The notes beneath the pieces are model-generated. The model did no database searches. It was not told where the DNA came from and worked only from the letters and a program-made list of their open reading frames with translations. From Chloroflexota bacterium (GTDB taxonomy: Bacteria > Chloroflexota > UBA6077 > JACCZL01): DNA of 15,886 nt. The translations under genes and the position numbers were made by a program. The DNA lies in contig JADLFM010000068.1 of the NCBI GenBank assembly GCA_020845495.1, forward strand, positions 1 to 15,886. The letters are read 5' to 3'. Every line of letters starts with the position of its first letter. Within the stretch, counting starts at the first letter, position 1. Positions 15,770 through 15,886 of this stretch are shown one piece after another.

Positions 15770-15886
15770 GCGCTGGTCACCGGCGACGTGCTCGGGCAGG
15801 TGGCGTCGCAGACGCTCGAGAACCTGGCGGCGATGGAGGGGATTGCGAGGGCCCCTGTCCTGCGGCCGCTCGTCGCCGCCGACAAG
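15770..15886 (+). pseudogene. thiI: ThiI internal fragment, lacking its N-terminal part
   Basis: In frame with codons ending at 15886, this stretch reads [20 protein letters not shown] and then [32 protein letters not shown] and PVLRPL..DK are highly conserved in the PP-loop domain of ThiI. Everything upstream in ThiI (the THUMP domain and the SGGIDSP loop) is absent, so this copy cannot be functional as it stands. The next ThiI residues (DKDAIV...) are at the other end of the window. It is either the right-hand end of an element integrated in thiI or the continuation of the same gene across a circular junction. It happens to be in the same frame as the upstream helicase gene, separated by the TAA at 15626-15628. 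Confidence 0.82.
15879..15886. repeat. right copy of 8-bp terminal direct repeat CCGACAAG
   Basis: This copy is identical to positions 1-8 and falls within the same ThiI codons. See the left copy for the frame argument. Confidence 0.6.

Noticed and set aside
1..15886. Transposon-like terminal inverted repeats
   Set aside because: The first 20 bases and the reverse complement of the last 20 do not match. Only the short direct repeat is present and no transposase is encoded.
15870..15886. Near-repeat TCGTCGCCGCC / TCGTCACCGCC flanking the att-like core when the ends are joined
   Set aside because: It arises from similar Val-Ala/Thr-Ala codons in ThiI and is explained by coding sequence, so it is not taken as recombinase arm sites.
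1..15886. CRISPR arrays, tRNA or rRNA genes
   Set aside because: No regularly spaced repeats, tRNA cloverleaf arms or rRNA sequence were seen on reading either strand.

Overview
The window is a high-GC bacterial segment (around 60-65% GC by eye) with the look of a defence-type accessory element. The host cannot be placed securely. The thiI-type gene at the edges and the GC content fit many high-GC Gram-negative phyla (for example Acidobacteriota, Myxococcota, Gemmatimonadota or Proteobacteria); this is a guess and not a call.

Layout. Positions 1-224 hold the 3' end of a thiI gene (tRNA 4-thiouridine synthase). On the minus strand, 6605 down to 347, lies a tightly overlapping three-gene operon. 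It encodes a 432-aa protein of unknown family, a 704-aa double-HxK phospholipase-D-like (PLD) protein and a roughly 950-aa SNF2-type helicase. Positions 6606-6892 are a divergent intergenic region. On the plus strand, 6893-15628, lies a four-gene operon. It encodes a type III-like restriction subunit (Res), a large adenine-N6 DNA methyltransferase (Mod), a 247-aa DUF6946-like protein with a possible PD-(D/E)XK nuclease core, and a RelE-like/UvrD-like helicase fusion. The last ~120 bp (15770-15886) are an internal piece of thiI.

The edges are the most striking point. The ThiI fragment at the right end stops at ...VAADK and the one at the left end starts at DKDAIV..., so they are consecutive parts of the same conserved region. 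The two ends share the 8-bp direct repeat CCGACAAG, and they join in frame only if this repeat is counted once. This is what an element integrated within thiI, or its circular form, would look like. No recombinase, transposase or integrase gene is present in the window, so any mobilising enzyme would have to act in trans, or the unit moves by homologous recombination in thiI.

Function (inference). Res and Mod would form an ATP-dependent restriction-modification complex. The DUF6946-like and RelE-UvrD proteins are translationally coupled or closely linked to it. The divergent PLD-SNF2-unknown operon resembles helicase/nuclease defence modules but lacks hallmark genes of DISARM (DrmA/DrmB), BREX (PglZ/BrxC) or Dpd (DpdA). 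It is the best candidate here for an undescribed system. All family calls come from reading motifs in the translated sequence; no database search was run.
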